A stretch of 64,000 nt of DNA from Aquabacter spiritensis (GCF_004346185.1 NZ_SMAI01000020.1:1-64000), one strand, 5' to 3'. Shown: positions 49,180-58,465, counted from the first letter of the stretch. The notes: generated by a model from the letters alone, not told the origin. Numbers and translations: made by a program.

Positions 49180-49908
49180 ATGTGCGATTGCCGGCAGAAC
49201 CGGGGACATGTCCTGTCCCGCCGCAGCCTCGTTCTGGGCGGGGCAACACTGCTCACCTTGACCTGCGGGGGCAGGCCGCTGCGCGCTCTGCCGCTACCAG
49301 CCGAGGCCCGGTCTGCACCCAACGACATCGGAGGCGACGAAGCGCTCGCGCGGCTGATGGCCGGCAATGCCCGTTATCAGGCCGACCTGCCGGGCCCGAC
49401 CTGCCTCAGCGCCTGCCGCGCGGCCATCGCCACGCGGCAATATCCGATCGCCGCGATGGTCTGCTGTTCGGACAGCCGGGTGGCGCCCGAGCTGGTGTTC
49501 GACCAGGATGGCGGCCAGATCTTCGTCGTCCGTGTCGCCGGGAATATCGTCGACACGGACGGCATTGCGAGCCTCGAATATGCGGTGAGGGAATTGAACG
49601 TCCCGCTGCTTCTCGTGGTGGGTCATGCACGATGCGGTGCGGTCACGGCGGCGGTGAACGTGGTACGCGACAAGATCGAGGTGCCGGGGCACCTGACCAG
49701 CCTTGTCAATCAGATCCGGCCGGCGGTCGACGCCGCCGCGCCGCTCGGCGGCGACCTGCTCGCCAATGCGATCATCCTCAATGCCCGCACGTCGGCACGA
49801 AAGATCGCCGACTCGGCCCCCATCCTCGCTCCGGCGATTGCCGGGGGTCGCGTGAAGCTCGCGACGGCCATCTATGATCTAGCAAGCGGCGCCGTCACGC
49901 TGGTTTAA
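49180..49908 (+). CDS. Beta-type carbonic anhydrase with twin-arginine signal
   Basis: 242 residues. The N-terminus has LSRRSLVLGGATLLTLTCGG, a good twin-arginine signal. The zinc site is complete: MVCCSDSRVAPELVF (Cys-x-Asp-x-Arg) and VVGHARCGAVTAAVN (His-x2-Cys). It interconverts CO2 and bicarbonate, probably in the periplasm, folded before export. It follows the exoD-like gene by 64 bases. Confidence 0.9.
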   Translation: MCDCRQNRGHVLSRRSLVLGGATLLTLTCGGRPLRALPLPAEARSAPNDIGGDEALARLMAGNARYQADLPGPTCLSACRAAIATRQYPIAAMVCCSDSRVAPELVFDQDGGQIFVVRVAGNIVDTDGIASLEYAVRELNVPLLLVVGHARCGAVTAAVNVVRDKIEVPGHLTSLVNQIRPAVDAAAPLGGDLLANAIILNARTSARKIADSAPILAPAIAGGRVKLATAIYDLASGAVTLV

Positions 49909-49991
49909 CTGGCACGGGACGGGTTTGCCTCGCGGCAAATCCGAACTAGGAAGGCGCTCTCGCCGTAAAGATCGCGGCCCAAGTGGGTTTC

Positions 49992-51065
49992 ATGCGCGTC
50001 GACGCCTTCGATTTCGAGCTAAATCCCGAGCTGATCGCGCTCCGGCCCGCCGAACCGCGTGCTGCCGCGCGCCTTCTGCTGGTGCGGCCCGGCGAAAGCC
50101 CGGAGCTGGAAGATGCCCGTGTCGGGGCGCTGCCGCGTGTGCTGCGCCCCGGCGACGCGGTGGTCGTCAACGACACCAAAGTCATCCCCGCGCGGCTCGA
50201 CGGCACGAGATCGCGGGTGAACGGCGCGCGAGTCAGCGTCGAGGCCACGCTGGTGAAGCGCGTGTCGGAGGCGGTCTGGACCGCTCTCGCACGGCCCGGA
50301 AAGCGCCTCGCAGTCGGCGATCGCATCGTCTTTGCGCGCGGCGCGGCGCAGCTCGTGGCGGACATTGTGCACAAAGGCGAGGCCGGCGAGATCGACCTCG
50401 CTTTCGCCTGCGCAGGCCCCGCGCTCGATGCCGCGCTCGACCAAGTCGGCCATATGCCGCTGCCGCCTTATATCGCGGCGCGCCGGCCGGAAGATGCGCA
50501 GGACCGCACCGACTATCAGCCGGTCTTCGCGCGGATTGACGGCTCCGTGGCGGCGCCGACGGCCAGCCTGCATTTCACCCCGGCCCTGATGGACGAGATC
50601 CGCGCCGCCGGTGCCTCGTTCCACACCGTGACCCTGCATGTCGGACCCGGCACCTTCCTGCCGGTGAAGGTGGAGGACACGTCCGGCCACCGAATGCACG
50701 CCGAATGGGGCGAGGTCTCGGCCGAGACCGCCGCTGCGCTTAATGCGGCACGGGCACGAGGCGGGCGGATCCTCGCGGTCGGCTCCACCGCCACCCGCCT
50801 CGTCGAAGCCGCGGCCGCGGGCGGGACAATCTCCCCCTTTCGCGGCGAGACGGACATCTTCATAACGCCGGGCTATGCATTCCGGGCCGTCGACCTCATG
50901 ATGACAAACTTCCATTTGCCGCGTTCCACGCTCGTCATGCTCGTCGCCGCCTTTGTCGGGCACGATGTGCAGAAGCGCGCTTACGCCCATGCCATCGCCG
51001 CCGGCTATCGCTTCTACTCCTATGGCGATGCCTGCCTGCTGCATCGGGCGGGGGGCGCGGCGTGA
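49992..51065 (+). CDS. queA: S-adenosylmethionine:tRNA ribosyltransferase-isomerase
   Basis: 357 residues. QueA adds the ribosyl group of SAM to preQ1 in tRNA, the step before queuosine. Signatures are [36 protein letters not shown] and the C-terminal [35 protein letters not shown] at 49983 is in frame; ATG 49992 matches homologues. Its stop overlaps the tgt start. Confidence 0.94.
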   Translation: MRVDAFDFELNPELIALRPAEPRAAARLLLVRPGESPELEDARVGALPRVLRPGDAVVVNDTKVIPARLDGTRSRVNGARVSVEATLVKRVSEAVWTALARPGKRLAVGDRIVFARGAAQLVADIVHKGEAGEIDLAFACAGPALDAALDQVGHMPLPPYIAARRPEDAQDRTDYQPVFARIDGSVAAPTASLHFTPALMDEIRAAGASFHTVTLHVGPGTFLPVKVEDTSGHRMHAEWGEVSAETAAALNAARARGGRILAVGSTATRLVEAAAAGGTISPFRGETDIFITPGYAFRAVDLMMTNFHLPRSTLVMLVAAFVGHDVQKRAYAHAIAAGYRFYSYGDACLLHRAGGAA

Positions 51066-52195
51066 CCGGCTTTTCTTTCGCCGTCGCGGCGACCGACGGC
51101 GCCGCACGCACCGGGGAAATCTCGACGCCGCGTGGAACCATCCGAACGCCCGCTTTCATGCCGGTCGGTACGGCCGCGACCGTGAAGGGGGTCTATTGCG
51201 ACCAGGTCCGCGCGACCGGGGCCGATATTCTGCTCGGCAACACCTATCACCTCATGCTCAGGCCGGGCGCCGAGCGGGTCGCCGCGCTCGGCGGGCTCCA
51301 CCGCTTCATGCAATGGGACCGGCCGATCCTCACCGATTCCGGCGGCTTCCAGGTCATGTCGCTGTCGCAGCTCCGCAAACTCGACCCCGACGGGGTGACG
51401 TTCCGCTCCCATGTCGACGGCGCGATGCACCGCCTGACCCCGGAACGGGCGATGGAGATCCAGGGGCTGCTCGGCGCCGACATCCAGATGCAGCTCGACG
51501 AATGCGTCGGCCTGCCCTGCACCGACGAAGACACCGCACGGGCGATGCGGCTCTCGCTCGCCTGGGCCGAGCGGTCCAAGCGGGCCTTCGAGCAGCAGCC
51601 GAAAGGCCGGGCGGTGTTCGGCATCGTCCAGGGCGGGGCGGTCGAGGCGCTGCGGATCGAATCCGCGCGCGCTCTCGTCGCCATGGATTTCCCCGGCTAT
51701 TCGATCGGCGGTCTCGCGGTCGGCGAGCCGCAGGACATCATGCTGCGCATGATCGAGACCGTCGCGCCGGAACTGCCGGTCCACAAGCCGCGCTATCTGA
51801 TGGGCGTGGGCACGCCGGACGATCTCCTCGAGGCGGTCGGGCGCGGGATCGACATGTTCGACTGCGTGATGCCGACGCGCTCGGGGCGCCACGCGCTCGC
51901 CTTCACCCGCTTCGGCAAGATCAACCTCAAGAATGCCCGCCACCAGGACGATCCCCGCCCGCTGGACGAGACCAGCGATTGTCCGGCGCTGCGGGATTAT
52001 TCGCGCGCCTATCTCCACCATCTCATCCGCTGCGACGAGATGCTCGGCCCCATGCTGCTGTCCTGGGCCAATCTGCATTATTACCAGGACCTGATGCGCG
52101 GCGCCCGCGCCGCCATCGCCGAGGGCCGCTACGAAGACTTCAAGGCGGCCGCGAAGGCGGGTTGGGCCCGCGGCGACCTTCCGCCGCTCGGCTGA
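51062..52195 (+). CDS. tgt: tRNA-guanine transglycosylase with altered zinc site
   Basis: 377 residues, read from a GTG overlapping the queA stop. It exchanges guanine-34 for preQ1 in GUN tRNAs. The catalytic aspartates are in [17 protein letters not shown] and [20 protein letters not shown]. In E. coli Tgt zinc is held by three Cys and one His. Here the matching positions are Ser305, Cys307, Leu310 and Ala336, so zinc binding is probably lost. The rest of the sequence, including [20 protein letters not shown], is well conserved, so the enzyme is likely still active. Confidence 0.93.
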   Translation: MTGFSFAVAATDGAARTGEISTPRGTIRTPAFMPVGTAATVKGVYCDQVRATGADILLGNTYHLMLRPGAERVAALGGLHRFMQWDRPILTDSGGFQVMSLSQLRKLDPDGVTFRSHVDGAMHRLTPERAMEIQGLLGADIQMQLDECVGLPCTDEDTARAMRLSLAWAERSKRAFEQQPKGRAVFGIVQGGAVEALRIESARALVAMDFPGYSIGGLAVGEPQDIMLRMIETVAPELPVHKPRYLMGVGTPDDLLEAVGRGIDMFDCVMPTRSGRHALAFTRFGKINLKNARHQDDPRPLDETSDCPALRDYSRAYLHHLIRCDEMLGPMLLSWANLHYYQDLMRGARAAIAEGRYEDFKAAAKAGWARGDLPPLG

Positions 52196-52256
52196 CCGGG
52201 CCCGGTGCCGTTTCCCTTCCCGTGGAACCCGCATAAGACTGGCGATCCGGAGAGCG

Positions 52257-53138
52257 ATGGGGGCGGACGTGGTGGAGACGAGGCTGATCGACGGGAAAGC
52301 CATCGCGGCCGAGTTGCGTGCCGGCATCGGCCGCGATGTGGCGGGGCTCGCGGCGCAGGGCCTCAAGCCGGGCCTGGCGGTCGTGCTGGTCGGCGAGGAT
52401 CCTGCGAGCCAGGTCTATGTGCGCAACAAAGCGGCGCAGACGCTGGAGGCCGGAATGGCCTCGTTCGAGCACAAGCTCCCCGCGACGACTGCGGAGGCCG
52501 AGCTTCTCGCGCTGGTCGCGGCGCTGAATGCCGATCCCGCGGTCCATGGCATCCTGGTGCAGCTTCCGCTGCCCGGCGCGATCGATGCGACGAAGGTGCT
52601 GGCCGCCATCGACCCGGCCAAGGACGTCGACGGCTTCCACGTGATGAATGCCGGGCGGCTGGCGGTCGGCCTCGAAGCGCTGGTGCCGTGCACGCCGCTT
52701 GGGTGCATCCTTCTCCTGAAGCGCGTGCTGGGCTCGCTGGCCGGGATGAAGGCCGTGGTCGTGGGGCGGTCCAACATTGTCGGCAAGCCGGCGGCGCAAT
52801 TGCTGCTGCGCGAGGATTGCACCGTCACCATCGCCCATTCGCGCACCCGCGACCTGGCGGGTGAATGCCGCATGGCGGACATTCTGATCGCCGCCGTCGG
52901 CCGCCCCGAAATGGTCCGGGGCGACTGGATCAAGCCGGGCGCGACCGTGATCGATGTCGGCATCAACCGCGTCGCGAAGCCGGACGGCAAGACCCGGCTA
53001 GTCGGCGACGTCGCCTTCGCCGAGGCGCAGGGCATTGCCGGCCACATCACCCCGGTCCCCGGCGGCGTCGGCCCCATGACGATTGCGTGCCTGCTCCAGA
53101 ACACGCTCACCGCCGCGCGCCGGCAGGCCAGATTGTGA
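52257..53138 (+). CDS. folD: Bifunctional methylene-tetrahydrofolate dehydrogenase/cyclohydrolase
   Basis: 293 residues. FolD oxidises methylene-H4F to methenyl-H4F with NADP and hydrolyses it to 10-formyl-H4F. Signatures are [24 protein letters not shown] active-site Lys region, [38 protein letters not shown] and [20 protein letters not shown]. It starts 61 bases after tgt. Standing just before the fhc operon, it could link the folate and methanopterin C1 pools. Confidence 0.95.
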   Translation: MGADVVETRLIDGKAIAAELRAGIGRDVAGLAAQGLKPGLAVVLVGEDPASQVYVRNKAAQTLEAGMASFEHKLPATTAEAELLALVAALNADPAVHGILVQLPLPGAIDATKVLAAIDPAKDVDGFHVMNAGRLAVGLEALVPCTPLGCILLLKRVLGSLAGMKAVVVGRSNIVGKPAAQLLLREDCTVTIAHSRTRDLAGECRMADILIAAVGRPEMVRGDWIKPGATVIDVGINRVAKPDGKTRLVGDVAFAEAQGIAGHITPVPGGVGPMTIACLLQNTLTAARRQARL

Positions 53139-53142
53139 GGGC

Positions 53143-53170
53143 TTGCGCCCCCCGGAGGGCATGGTAGCTG
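53143..53170 (+). promoter_or_regulatory. Weak candidate promoter for pcd-fhcBADC
   Basis: TTGCGC at 53143-53148 and TAGCTG at 53165-53170 are 16 bases apart, starting 5 bases after the folD stop. The match to the other promoters in the window is only partial. The 135-base gap is otherwise featureless. Confidence 0.3.
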
Positions 53171-53273
53171 TAGCGGGATGGACGCCGGACCCGGTCCACC
53201 GGCGCCTGGCAACGACAAGCGGGCAAATGCCGCGGCGTCTCGATCGGCTCACCCTTCCGCAGGAGCGGCGCCC

Positions 53274-53654
53274 ATGCCCGTCGACCGCAAGGCCGTTTTT
53301 GCCGACGCCGCGATCATGGCGCGGCTCGACGCCGAGCTGCCGCATTGGCGTTACGAGGACGGCTGGATCCGCCGCACCTACCGCACCAACAGCTGGAAGG
53401 GCACGCTGATGGTGATCAATGCGGTCGGCCATCTCGCCGAGGCCGCCTGGCACCATCCCGACCTCACGGCCTCCTACGCCTTCGTCGAGGTGCGTCTGCG
53501 CTCGCATGACGTGAAGGGCATCACGGTGCGGGACTTCGCCCTCGCGCGAAAGATCGAGGAGGTCGTCCAATGGCAGCCGGGGAGAGAGCCGGAGGCGGAC
53601 CTTTCGGGCACGCCGCAAGGCGACCTGCGTTTCGCTTATGTGAAATATGACTGA
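53274..53654 (+). CDS. Pterin-4a-carbinolamine dehydratase-like protein
   Basis: 126 residues. The catalytic motif of the family, [EDKH]-x3-H-[HN]-P-x5-[YWF]-x9-H-x8-D, is fully met by EAAWHHPDLTASY (His60, His61, Pro62, Tyr68), His78 and Asp87. Its known reaction is dehydration of a 4a-hydroxy-pterin during recycling. It carries about 25 extra C-terminal residues. No phenylalanine hydroxylase gene is near; instead the stop overlaps fhcB by 8 bases, so a role with tetrahydromethanopterin is more likely. AGGAG at 53261-53265 fixes the start. Confidence 0.88.
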   Translation: MPVDRKAVFADAAIMARLDAELPHWRYEDGWIRRTYRTNSWKGTLMVINAVGHLAEAAWHHPDLTASYAFVEVRLRSHDVKGITVRDFALARKIEEVVQWQPGREPEADLSGTPQGDLRFAYVKYD

Positions 53655-54951
53655 ACCCGCCGCCATCGACGACACGACCGAGGGCGCGGCCGGCGCGGCG
53701 ACGCGGCGCCTGACGGATCTCGCCTGCGGCTTCTGCGGGCTGGGCTGCGACGATCTGGAGGTCGCGGTCACCGGCCGGGCCGTGCGCCCGCGCACCGCCT
53801 GTCCCGAGGCCGCGGTCCTGCTGCGCCGGGGTCCGGGGCCGCCGCCCGGCCCGCGTGTCGAGGGGCGGGAGGTGCCGCTCGCGCAGGCGGTTTCCGCCGC
53901 CGCCCGCCACCTCGCGGCGAGCCGCGCGGCGGTGTTTTCCGGACTGGGGACCGATGTGGATGGGCTGCGGGGGCTCGCCGATCTCGCCGTCCGCTTCGGC
54001 GCGAGCCTCGACCATGCGGGCTCGGAGGGGCTGTTCCGCAATCTCGACACGCTGCAGCGCACGGGCTGGATCGCCGCCACGCTCGCCGAGCTGCGCACCC
54101 GCTGCGATGTCCTCGTCGTGATCGGCGCCGATCCCAGGCGGGCGTATGGGCGCTTCTTCGAGCGCGCCGTGCCGCCGGAGGCGCTGTTCACCGACGACCG
54201 GACCATGGTGTTTCTCGGCTCGGGCCCGGAGGCGGCGACGCGCGACCAGCTCGCCGGGCACCGCCTCATCGAGGTGCCCGTGGTGCCCGGCTTTCTCGGC
54301 GAGGCGCTGGCGGGGCTGGAGGCGTTTCTGCGCGGACGCGGCGCGGCCGAATTCGCCGGCGCCCTCGACGGCGCGCTCGGGGCGGATCTCGCGGAACTGG
54401 CGGAGCTTCTGCGTGCCGCCCGCTATGCCGTCTTCGTCTGGGACGCCGCCGATCTCCCCGCCCCTCAGGCCGAGGAGGTCGTGCACCGGGCGGCGGCCAT
54501 CGTCGCTCAGCTCAATCGTGCAGGGCGGGCCGCCGTCTTTCCGCTGGGCGGGCGTGACAATGTGGTGGGCGCCAATCAGGTCATGCTCTGGCGCTTCGGC
54601 CATCCGCTGCGCACGCTCGTCGACGGACGCGCGTCGCGCCATGCGCCCGATTTATATGCCACCGCCGTCGCCCTCAGGGACGCCGACCTGCTGCTCCACG
54701 CCGACAGCTTCCGGCCGCGACCGCCGCCGGCCTTTTCCGCAGGGCCGGTGATCGCACTCGCCCATCCCGCGACCGAATTCGCCCGCGAGCCGGAGGTGTT
54801 CATCCCCGTCGGCACGCCCGGCGTCGACCATGCCGGCACGGTGTTCCGCATGGACGGGATCGTCTGCCTGCCGCTGGAAAAGCTGCGCGACGCGGGCCTG
54901 CCGCGTCTCGCCGACGTCGCGGCGGCGATCCGTGCAGAGGACGGGGCATGA
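53647..54951 (+). CDS. fhcB: Formyltransferase/hydrolase complex subunit B (FwdB/FmdB-like)
   Basis: 434 residues, a member of the formylmethanofuran dehydrogenase B family. In bacteria the Fhc complex releases formate from formyl-H4MPT and no longer oxidises. The N-terminus has LTDLACGFCGLGCDDLEV plus a later Cys (Cys27, Cys30, Cys34, Cys52), spacing like an iron-sulfur site. The pterin-metal cysteine seen in archaeal enzymes, in a DNTxSVCHG-like segment, appears replaced here (LDHAGSEGLF at about 121-130). It overlaps pcd and, by 4 bases, fhcA. Confidence 0.88.
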   Translation: MTEPAAIDDTTEGAAGAATRRLTDLACGFCGLGCDDLEVAVTGRAVRPRTACPEAAVLLRRGPGPPPGPRVEGREVPLAQAVSAAARHLAASRAAVFSGLGTDVDGLRGLADLAVRFGASLDHAGSEGLFRNLDTLQRTGWIAATLAELRTRCDVLVVIGADPRRAYGRFFERAVPPEALFTDDRTMVFLGSGPEAATRDQLAGHRLIEVPVVPGFLGEALAGLEAFLRGRGAAEFAGALDGALGADLAELAELLRAARYAVFVWDAADLPAPQAEEVVHRAAAIVAQLNRAGRAAVFPLGGRDNVVGANQVMLWRFGHPLRTLVDGRASRHAPDLYATAVALRDADLLLHADSFRPRPPPAFSAGPVIALAHPATEFAREPEVFIPVGTPGVDHAGTVFRMDGIVCLPLEKLRDAGLPRLADVAAAIRAEDGA

Positions 54952-56597
54952 GGGTCCGGGTCACCAATGGCCGAGTCTTCGATCCAGCTTCGGGCTGGGT
55001 CGACGCCGCGCGCGACGTCCTGATCGCGGACGGCCGCATCGTCGCGGACGATCTCCCGCAGCCCGGCGAGACCGTCTATGACGCGGCGGGCGGGGTGGTC
55101 ATGGCCGGCGGCATCGATCTGCACAGCCACATTGCGGGCGGCAAGGTCAATCTCGGCCGGCTGCTGATGAGCGAGGACCGGCGCGCCCATCCCGAGCCGT
55201 TCGGCGATTTCTGCGGCTGCGGCGGCGGGCGCGCGCTGCCGACCGCCCATGCCACCGGCTGCCTCTATTCGCAGATGGGCTATACCGCCGTGTTCGAGCC
55301 GGCCATGCTCGGCGCCAATGCCCGGCACGCCCATCTCGAAATGGCCGACATTCCGAACATCGACACCGGCGGCTATCTGGTGCTCGGCAATGACGACGCC
55401 TTCCTCCAGCTCCTGGCCCAGGGGGAGGGGCAGGACGCGCTCAATGATTATGTCGCCTGGATGATCAAGGCGACCCAGAGCTGCGCCGTGAAGCTGGTCA
55501 ATCCCGGCGGCATCTCGGCGTTCAAGTTCAACGGGCGAAGCCTCGATCTGGATGAAGAGGGGCCCTATTACGGCCTGACGCCGCGCCGCATCCTCGGCGC
55601 GCTCCAGCAGGCCGTGACCGAGCTGGGCCTGCCCCATCCGATCCACCTGCACGGCTGCAATCTCGGCGTGCCGGGCAATATCGACACCACGCTCGCGACC
55701 ATCGCGGCGGCGGAGGGCTTCGCGCTCCATCTCGCCCATGTCCAGTTCCACGCCTACGGGCAAGAGGGCGACCGGCGCTTCTCCTCGGGCGCGGCCGCGC
55801 TCGCCGCCGCGGTGAACGCGCACCCCCATGTCTCCGTCGATGTCGGGCAGGTGATGTTCGGGCAGACCGTCACCGCCTCTGCCGATCTGATGGCGCAATA
55901 CCGAAATCACCGCCATGCCAGCCCCGGCAAATGGGCCGGCATGGACATCGAATGCGACGCCGCTTGCGGCGTCGTGCCGTTCCGCTATCGCGACACGTCC
56001 TTCGTCCATGGTCTGCAATGGGCGATCGGTCTCGAACTGTTCCTGCTGATCGACGATCCCTGGCGGGTCTTCCTCACCACCGACCATCCCAACGGCGCGC
56101 CCTTCACGACCTATCCGCATCTGATCCGGCTGCTGATGGACAAGCCGTTCCGCGACGCGCACCTCGCGCGGCTCGGCCCGGCCGTGCGCGCCCATACCGG
56201 GCTCGGGGAGATCCGGCGGGAATACACCCTCGAAGAGATCGCGATCGTGACGCGCGCCGCGCCCGCGCGGGCGCTCGGTCTCGCGGATCGCGGCCATCTC
56301 GCGCCGGGCGGGGTCGGCGACCTCGTTGTCTATGCCGAGGACAGCGATCGCGAGGCGATGTTCGCCGCGCCCCGCCTCGTCCTGAAGAACGGGCGGGAGG
56401 TGGTGCGCGACGGCGCGATCGTCGCGCTCCAGGCGGGATCGACCTTTGCCGCCGCCCCGCCGTGCGACCCGCAGATGGACGCCCGCATGGCGCGCTGGTT
56501 CGACGAGGCCATCGGCCTGAAGGCGAAGCATTTCCGCATCGCCGACCACGAGATCCGCGGCGGCCGCGGCCCGATCCGGCTGGAGTGCCGGCCGTGA
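54948..56597 (+). CDS. fhcA: Formyltransferase/hydrolase complex subunit A (FwdA-like hydrolase)
   Basis: 549 residues of the amidohydrolase superfamily. It hydrolyses the formyl-methanofuran-type carrier to formate. A binuclear zinc site is indicated by GGIDLHSHIAGG (His59, His61), Lys182 in SCAVKLVNPGG, His233/His235 in IHLHGCNLG, His264 in LAHVQFH and Asp379 in FLTTDHPNG, matching FwdA-type enzymes. Start and stop overlap fhcB and fhcD, so the subunits are likely made in fixed ratio. Confidence 0.93.
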   Translation: MRVRVTNGRVFDPASGWVDAARDVLIADGRIVADDLPQPGETVYDAAGGVVMAGGIDLHSHIAGGKVNLGRLLMSEDRRAHPEPFGDFCGCGGGRALPTAHATGCLYSQMGYTAVFEPAMLGANARHAHLEMADIPNIDTGGYLVLGNDDAFLQLLAQGEGQDALNDYVAWMIKATQSCAVKLVNPGGISAFKFNGRSLDLDEEGPYYGLTPRRILGALQQAVTELGLPHPIHLHGCNLGVPGNIDTTLATIAAAEGFALHLAHVQFHAYGQEGDRRFSSGAAALAAAVNAHPHVSVDVGQVMFGQTVTASADLMAQYRNHRHASPGKWAGMDIECDAACGVVPFRYRDTSFVHGLQWAIGLELFLLIDDPWRVFLTTDHPNGAPFTTYPHLIRLLMDKPFRDAHLARLGPAVRAHTGLGEIRREYTLEEIAIVTRAAPARALGLADRGHLAPGGVGDLVVYAEDSDREAMFAAPRLVLKNGREVVRDGAIVALQAGSTFAAAPPCDPQMDARMARWFDEAIGLKAKHFRIADHEIRGGRGPIRLECRP

Positions 56598-57493
56598 ACC
56601 TCAACGGCGTCGAAATCCGCGACAGCTTCGCCGAGGCGTTTCCCATGGCGGCGACCCGGCTGGTCATCACCGCCGACACGCCGTCTTGGGCCGAGACCGC
56701 CGCCCGAAGCATGACCGGGTTCGCCACCTCGGTCGTCGGCTGCGGCTGCGAGGCCGCGATCGAGCGGACGATCCCCGGCGAAGAGACGCCGGACGGGCGG
56801 CCGGGCATCGCCGTCCTGGTCTTCGCCATGTCGCTGAAGGCGCTGCGCAAGGTGGTGCCGGCGCGGGTCGGGCAATGCGTGCTGACCGCGCCGAGCACGG
56901 CCTGTTATTCCGGCCTCGACGGCGGGCCAAACGTGCCGATCGGCAAGGCGCTGCGCTTCTTCGGCGACGGCCACCAGATCGCGAAATCGCTCGGCGGCGG
57001 CAGGATCTGGCGGATCCCGGTCATGGACGGCGAATTCGTCTGCGACCACGCCGCGGGGTCGATCGAAACGGCGGTGGGCGGCGGCAATTTCCTCATCCTG
57101 GCCCGTTCCCGTACGGCAGCGCTTCTGGCCGCCGAGGGCGCGGTGGCGGCGATGGCGGGGGTCGCCAACACGATCCTGCCGTTCCCCGGCGGGGTGGTGC
57201 GCTCCGGTTCCAAGATCGGCGCCAAATATCCCGGCCTCGTGGCTTCGACGAACGATGCCTATTGCCCAACTTTGCGGGCTCATGGTCGGACGGCGCTGCC
57301 GCCGGACGCGGGCAGCGTGCTGGAGATCGTCATCGACGGGCTTTCGGCCGCGGACGTCGCCGCCAGTATGCGGGTCGGCATCCATGCGGTCTGCGCGATC
57401 GGCGAGGCGGGCGGGATCCTTGCCGTGGATGCCGGCAATTATGGCGGCCGGCTCGGGCCGTTCCATTTCAAGCTGCGGGAGCTGATGGCGTGA
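56594..57493 (+). CDS. fhcD: Formylmethanofuran:tetrahydromethanopterin formyltransferase subunit
   Basis: 299 residues, read from a GTG that overlaps the fhcA stop. It moves the formyl group from formyl-H4MPT to the furan carrier. Signatures of the Ftr family are DSFAEAFPMAATRLVITADT, SVVGCGCEAAIERTIPGEET-PDGRPG, and CVLTAPSTACYSGLDGG near residue 100. It is homologous to the archaeal Ftr. GTG starts also open fhcC, suggesting restrained translation of the last two subunits. Confidence 0.94.
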   Translation: MNLNGVEIRDSFAEAFPMAATRLVITADTPSWAETAARSMTGFATSVVGCGCEAAIERTIPGEETPDGRPGIAVLVFAMSLKALRKVVPARVGQCVLTAPSTACYSGLDGGPNVPIGKALRFFGDGHQIAKSLGGGRIWRIPVMDGEFVCDHAAGSIETAVGGGNFLILARSRTAALLAAEGAVAAMAGVANTILPFPGGVVRSGSKIGAKYPGLVASTNDAYCPTLRAHGRTALPPDAGSVLEIVIDGLSAADVAASMRVGIHAVCAIGEAGGILAVDAGNYGGRLGPFHFKLRELMA

Positions 57494-58296
57494 CCGGCTG
57501 GCGCCTCGAATTGCGCGCGCCTCTGGCGGCGCGGGCGGACCTCTCGGGGATCGTCCCGGCGCGCCTCGCCGGGCTTGGGCCGGCGGAGATCGGACGCCTC
57601 GATGTGCCGCTCGGGACCCGGCGGGTGGCGCTCGGCGAACTGTTCTCCGTCCGCTCGATCGCGTCTCCCGTGATCGAACTGACCGGCGATCCGCGGCTGG
57701 ACGGAGTGGGGGCCGGTCTCGACGAGGGGACGATCCTGGTCGAAGGGACCGTCGGGGCGCATGCGGGATCCGGCATGACGGGCGGCCGCCTCGCGATCGC
57801 GGGAGATGCGGGGGAGGGCCTTGCGCGCGGCATGCGCGCTGGACGCGTCACCCTCTCGGGCGATGCCGGACCCCGTGTCGGCGGGGCTTTGCCCGGAGCG
57901 AAGGCGGGAATGCGGGGCGGGGTGGTTGCGATTGCGGGCGATGCCGGACCCCGGGCCGGCGAGCGGCTGCGCGGCGGACTGATCCTGGTCGGTGGCGCGG
58001 CGGGCGCGGATGCCGCCGCCGGCATGATCGCGGGAACCCTGGCGGTGCGCGGTGGCCTCGCCGGCGAGGCCGGCGTCGGCATGCGCCGGGGCAGCCTGAT
58101 CCTCGCCCAGGAGCCGCGCGTGCTCGCCACCGGTTTCGGCGATACCGGCGAGCACGATCTGATTGCGCTCCTGGTTCTCGCGCGGCGGGTGCCGGAACTG
58201 ACGGAGCTCTTCGGCGGCCCGCTCACCGGCCGCGCGCGCCGCCATGTCGGCGACCGTCTGGTCGGTGGAGAGGGCGAGATCCTCGTCTTGTGCTGA
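57490..58296 (+). CDS. fhcC: Formyltransferase/hydrolase complex subunit C
   Basis: 268 residues from GTG 57490. A right-handed beta-helix is indicated by repeated G-x-x-[MA]-G-x-x-x-G turns (GSGMTGGRLAIAGDAGEGLA, AGMRGGVVAIAGDAG, AGMIAGTLAVRG), as in FwdC and the glutamate synthase C-terminal domain. It is structural, holding the complex together. It ends the operon; aminotransferase alaC starts 169 bases later under its own promoter. Confidence 0.92.
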   Translation: MTGWRLELRAPLAARADLSGIVPARLAGLGPAEIGRLDVPLGTRRVALGELFSVRSIASPVIELTGDPRLDGVGAGLDEGTILVEGTVGAHAGSGMTGGRLAIAGDAGEGLARGMRAGRVTLSGDAGPRVGGALPGAKAGMRGGVVAIAGDAGPRAGERLRGGLILVGGAAGADAAAGMIAGTLAVRGGLAGEAGVGMRRGSLILAQEPRVLATGFGDTGEHDLIALLVLARRVPELTELFGGPLTGRARRHVGDRLVGGEGEILVLC

Positions 58297-58384
58297 CGGC
58301 ACGCCGGGCCTGTGGCGTTTCGTTCATCCTCACGCATTATCCTCGGCACTCCGGATCCGCCGCCGCGCCGCTAAGCGAATTCAC

Positions 58385-58413
58385 TTTCAAGCGCGGCGTT
58401 CGCGATCTAGAAA
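58385..58413 (+). promoter_or_regulatory. Candidate promoter of alaC-hom-glpX
   Basis: TTTCAA at 58385-58390 and TAGAAA at 58408-58413 with 17 bases between. The -10 resembles that of rplM; the -35 is weaker. It sits in the 169-base gap between fhcC and the aminotransferase gene. Confidence 0.45.
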
Positions 58414-58465
58414 GCCTGTTCGCCGCGCGGGAGGAGAAAGCGCGGCCTCCTGGAGCTCGAGTGAG

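Noticed and set aside
49922..49937. TTTGCC/GGCAAA hairpin between the carbonic anhydrase gene and queA as a terminator
   Set aside because: Six base pairs without a following T-run; too weak to claim.
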